Source: Myxococcus hansupus | Lineage (GTDB): Bacteria; Myxococcota; Myxococcia; Myxococcales; Myxococcaceae | DNA length: 64,000 nt | Assembly (NCBI RefSeq): GCF_000280925.3 | Contig: NZ_CP012109.1 | Coordinates: forward strand, 3,616,501-3,680,500 | Reading direction: 5' to 3' | Notes under the pieces: generated by a model | Database searches by the model: none | Told to the model about the DNA's origin: nothing | Seen by the model: only the letters and a program-made list of their open reading frames with translations | Part shown: positions 61,738-64,000 of the stretch, in pieces | How the letters are laid out: each line of letters starts with the position of its first letter | Numbering within the stretch: position 1 is the stretch's first letter | Position numbers and translations under genes: made by a program

Positions 61738-63080
61738 GACAGCCCTCCCACCAGCGCCTCGGCCGCGCGTCGTCCGGCCGCCGCCGCGTCCTTCGCCGTT
61801 CCGCCGCCCGTGACGTCACCCGCCGCGAACACGTCCGCCGCGTGGGTGCGGCCCTGCGTGTCCGTCTCCACCACGAAGAGGCCGCGCTTCTCGTCGAAGG
61901 GCACCTTGGCGCCGCCCTGGCGCGCCAGCTCGAAGCTGGGGCTGACGGGCACGGACACCAGCACCGCGTCACACGCCACCTTCTCCCTGCCGCCGCCCTC
62001 GCGCGTGAAGCTGAAGGCGCCCACCTCGCGCAGGCCATGGGCCTTGGGCTCGTCGCCGCGCACCGCCGTGGCGTGGGCGCCCGGCGGCGGCGTGTCGCGC
62101 AGGTCCACCACCGCGACCACCTTCACGCCGCGCTCGTGGAGCAGGTTCGCCAGCGCGTGCAGCTCCGCGCCCCAGCCCACCAGGGCCGCGGACTGGGGCG
62201 CCACGTCGTAGCGGCGCAGCAGCAGGCTGGCCGCGCGGCCCGCGTAGACGCCGGGCAAATCGTTGTTCTCGAAGGGCACGGTGGGCGGGTGGCCGCCGGG
62301 CGTCAGCAGGAAGCGCTCCGCGTACACCTTCAACAGGCGCGGCTGTTCGCCCTCCCAGCTTCCCACCGCGAGGAAGCGCCCCTCCGCATCATCGTAGAGG
62401 CCCAGGGCGGTGGCCCGCGTCAGCACGCTGCCTTCGGGGAAGCTGCCCGCGTCGTCGATTGCGGGCGCGCCCGTCTCCGGAGCGCCGTGCGACAACCGGC
62501 CGCCGAGCGAGGCATCCCGTTCCATCAGGAGGAAGTCCACGCCGCGTCCAGCGAGCACGCGCGCCGCGGCCAGTCCCGCCGCGCCGCCGCCCACCACCGC
62601 GACGCGGGTGCGCACGGTGCGCGCGGGCGCCAGCGCTTGCGCGGGCTCACGGGGCAGCAGGCCCAGGCCGGCGAGCTGCCGCGCCACCTTGGCCATCACC
62701 TGCTCGGCCACGGGCACGCCCGCGAACATCTCGTGGTGGTCCATGCCCTTGGGGAAGAACCAGTCGATGCTTTCGAAGATGTCGACCTTCGCGGACGGGT
62801 AGGCGTTCTGCCGCTCCAGCTTCATGCCGTCGCGCGCGGGGGTGCGGCACGCGTAGACATTGGGCACGCCATCCACGCGCATCAGGCAATGCGAACAGGC
62901 GCCGGCGAAGCAGTAGGGGCCTCGCGGCCGGTGGTACTTGATGGAACGGGCCAGCAGGGGCTCGCCCGCGGCAACGAGGGAGCACGCCACGGGCTCGCCT
63001 TCGATGGCGGGAAGGCTTTCGCCTTCGAGGTCCACGGTGATGGCCCGGCCGCGCGGAGGTACGTCGGGGAGGCGTCGCAT
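61734..63080 (-). CDS. Second subunit: [2Fe-2S] and FAD/NAD(P) oxidoreductase, SoxA/HcnA-B-like
   Basis: A 448-residue protein. Residues about 10-90 are a 2Fe-2S ferredoxin-like domain (Cys57, Cys62, Cys65, Cys78; CFAGACSHC), followed by a pyridine-nucleotide oxidoreductase fold from about 140 (VAVVGGGAAGLAAARVLAG, then DVFAAGDVTGG). This arrangement is that of the alpha subunit of heterotetrameric sarcosine oxidases. Its stop overlaps the start of the DAO-type partner (ATGA). ATG 63080 is chosen because the ferredoxin domain begins close to it; upstream in-frame codons add nothing recognisable. Confidence 0.82.
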   Translation of the reverse strand: MRRLPDVPPRGRAITVDLEGESLPAIEGEPVACSLVAAGEPLLARSIKYHRPRGPYCFAGACSHCLMRVDGVPNVYACRTPARDGMKLERQNAYPSAKVDIFESIDWFFPKGMDHHEMFAGVPVAEQVMAKVARQLAGLGLLPREPAQALAPARTVRTRVAVVGGGAAGLAAARVLAGRGVDFLLMERDASLGGRLSHGAPETGAPAIDDAGSFPEGSVLTRATALGLYDDAEGRFLAVGSWEGEQPRLLKVYAERFLLTPGGHPPTVPFENNDLPGVYAGRAASLLLRRYDVAPQSAALVGWGAELHALANLLHERGVKVVAVVDLRDTPPPGAHATAVRGDEPKAHGLREVGAFSFTREGGGREKVACDAVLVSVPVSPSFELARQGGAKVPFDEKRGLFVVETDTQGRTHAADVFAAGDVTGGGTAKDAAAAGRRAAEALVGGLS

Positions 63081-63220
63081 AGGGGTGCGCGCAAAATGGC
63101 GCACGCGGACCGGGCGGTCAAAGCCTCTGAAGCCATGACGCGGCATGGCCAACATGCCTGGCTGACAGGCGCGGTGATGGCGCTCGCGAGCTTGGCTAAG
63201 GCGCACACGGGAAAACGCGA

Positions 63221-63262
63221 AGGGGACCGTCCCGGGCCGTGTGGCGCCCGTGACGATCCCCT
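63221..63262 (-). terminator. Hairpin terminator downstream of the membrane polymer-forming gene
   Basis: Outer 11-bp stem with one mismatch (AGGGGACCGTC at 63221-63231 with GACGATCCCCT at 63252-63262) and an inner partial stem (CGGGC/GCCCG). It lies 28 bp after the stop at 63290 in the direction of transcription. Confidence 0.6.
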
Positions 63263-63289
63263 GGAGGACAAATCAACTGGCAATCCCTG

Positions 63290-64000
63290 TCAGAGGGCCT
63301 GCTCGTTGGAGGGGATGATGGGCTCGGGCATGCCCTGCGGACGCTGCCCGAAGCGGGTGCGGATGACCGCACCCAGCGCCATGAACCCGACGAGGAGGGT
63401 GACCAGGGTGCCGAGGATGGGGATGGCGCCCACCACCATCAACACCAGCAGGCCGAGCGCCAGCACCACCGCCTGCGTCTTCCGGCCTCGGAGGACCGGC
63501 ACCTTCGTGCCCAGCTCGCTCGCCACCGCCGCGTAGCCCAGCGCCGCCGCCACGGGGGCGGCCAGCCACAGCACCAGGGCCACCGGGATTCCGATGATGG
63601 TGATGCAGAGCACCACCGTGAGCGGGACCATGGCCAGCAGGCCCAGGAAGCCGGTGAGCCCCGTCTGCACCGGGCTGCGGCGGACCTCTTCACCCAACTG
63701 CTTCATCCTCGCCGGGAAGAACATCTGCCCCAGGAAGCCGAGCCCGAAGAGCACCGCGAAGGTGAGGATGAAGCCCGCCAGGCCCGCGCCGTCGTCGTCC
63801 CGGTCGCCGCGGTTCCCGGACGGATGCTTGGCCTCCTTCACGCCCTTCTTGATTTCACCCGCGACCATCCGGCCGATGCCGGCGCCGCCGAAGGACTCGA
63901 TGCTGCCTTCCACCTGCGCGTCGTCGTCGCGCTCCACGGTGCCGCCAAAGGCAGACACGTCTCCGTCCACCTTCGCGTCCGGCCCCAGGATGACGTTGCC
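63290..64000 (-). CDS. Polymer-forming (bactofilin-like) protein with a four-helix membrane domain, 5' end outside window
   Basis: At least 236 residues; the frame is open at the right edge. The N-terminal part has repeated GxV..DGDVSAFGG and QVEGSIESFGG segments of a beta-helix, like bactofilins. A charged linker (RGDRDDDGAG) leads to three or four membrane helices (FILTFAVLFGLGFLGQMFF, LTVVLCITIIGIPVALVLWL, AVVLALGLLVLMVVGAIPIL and VTLLVGFMALGAVI). Such proteins are common in myxobacteria and could anchor a polymer to the inner membrane. Same family theme as 56938-57471, but with a membrane anchor. Confidence 0.7.
   Translation of the reverse strand, partial: GNVILGPDAKVDGDVSAFGGTVERDDDAQVEGSIESFGGAGIGRMVAGEIKKGVKEAKHPSGNRGDRDDDGAGLAGFILTFAVLFGLGFLGQMFFPARMKQLGEEVRRSPVQTGLTGFLGLLAMVPLTVVLCITIIGIPVALVLWLAAPVAAALGYAAVASELGTKVPVLRGRKTQAVVLALGLLVLMVVGAIPILGTLVTLLVGFMALGAVIRTRFGQRPQGMPEPIIPSNEQAL

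Overview
The window looks like a chromosomal stretch of a myxobacterium (Myxococcota, Myxococcus/Corallococcus type). The evidence is uniformly high GC with strong third-position GC bias, many secreted lipoproteins with myxobacterial Cys-rich and FG-GAP repeats, an NRPS gene, and an 827-residue Lon that closely resembles, from memory, the developmental protease LonD/BsgA of Myxococcus xanthus. No rRNA, tRNA, CRISPR array or insertion sequence was recognised. Both ends cut genes.

Layout. 1-7434: the 3' end of a nonribosomal peptide synthetase (C-A-PCP-C-A-PCP-TE). It is broken by a one-base frameshift in a C run inside the first adenylation domain; the specificity residues I read suggest Asp then Ser. 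7435-16330: an amidase, a beta-propeller lipoprotein with a glycosidase-like C-terminus, lonD and a von Willebrand-factor-A lipoprotein. 16474-18881: imuA-imuB, the accessory half of the error-prone DNA synthesis cassette; dnaE2 lies about 13 kb away (32082-35165) behind a candidate LexA box. 18936-31603: a lipoprotein, an FHA protein, a sugar epimerase, a two-gene secreted astacin-like protease unit, an ABC-F ATPase, a WYL regulator, an NmrA/dioxygenase pair, an SPFH/NfeD pair and a membrane pyrophosphatase.

35107-38081 is the most unusual locus. It is a lower-GC two-gene unit in which a Ski2-type helicase is split over two translationally coupled ORFs, the second ending in a PD-(D/E)XK nuclease-like domain. 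Its logic resembles helicase-nuclease phage-defence systems such as Hachiman, but gene order and domain partition differ. 38123-48387 holds a DUF4336-like protein, a broken kelch-repeat lipoprotein, a GNAT pair, an AidB-like acyl-CoA dehydrogenase, a divergent SEDS-like membrane protein, a likely relic of an SGNH hydrolase and an AAA+ ATPase. 48394-64000 holds a WbqC-like protein, a GAF-PAS histidine kinase, a PhyH-type dioxygenase, an alpha/beta hydrolase, a lipoprotein with seventeen 21-bp repeats and a lamin-tail domain, exonuclease III, an acyltransferase, two polymer-forming (bactofilin-like) proteins, a universal stress protein, an SDR with a degenerate active site, a secreted serine protease and a two-subunit FAD/[2Fe-2S] oxidoreductase.

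Functional themes are DNA damage tolerance and repair (imuA, imuB, dnaE2, xth, the AidB-like gene), the cell envelope and secretion typical of a predator, and one candidate defence island. Several convergent gene pairs are separated by strong GC-rich hairpins without T-tracts, which I call as terminators on structure alone. All function calls come from reading translated sequence by eye; no database search was run.
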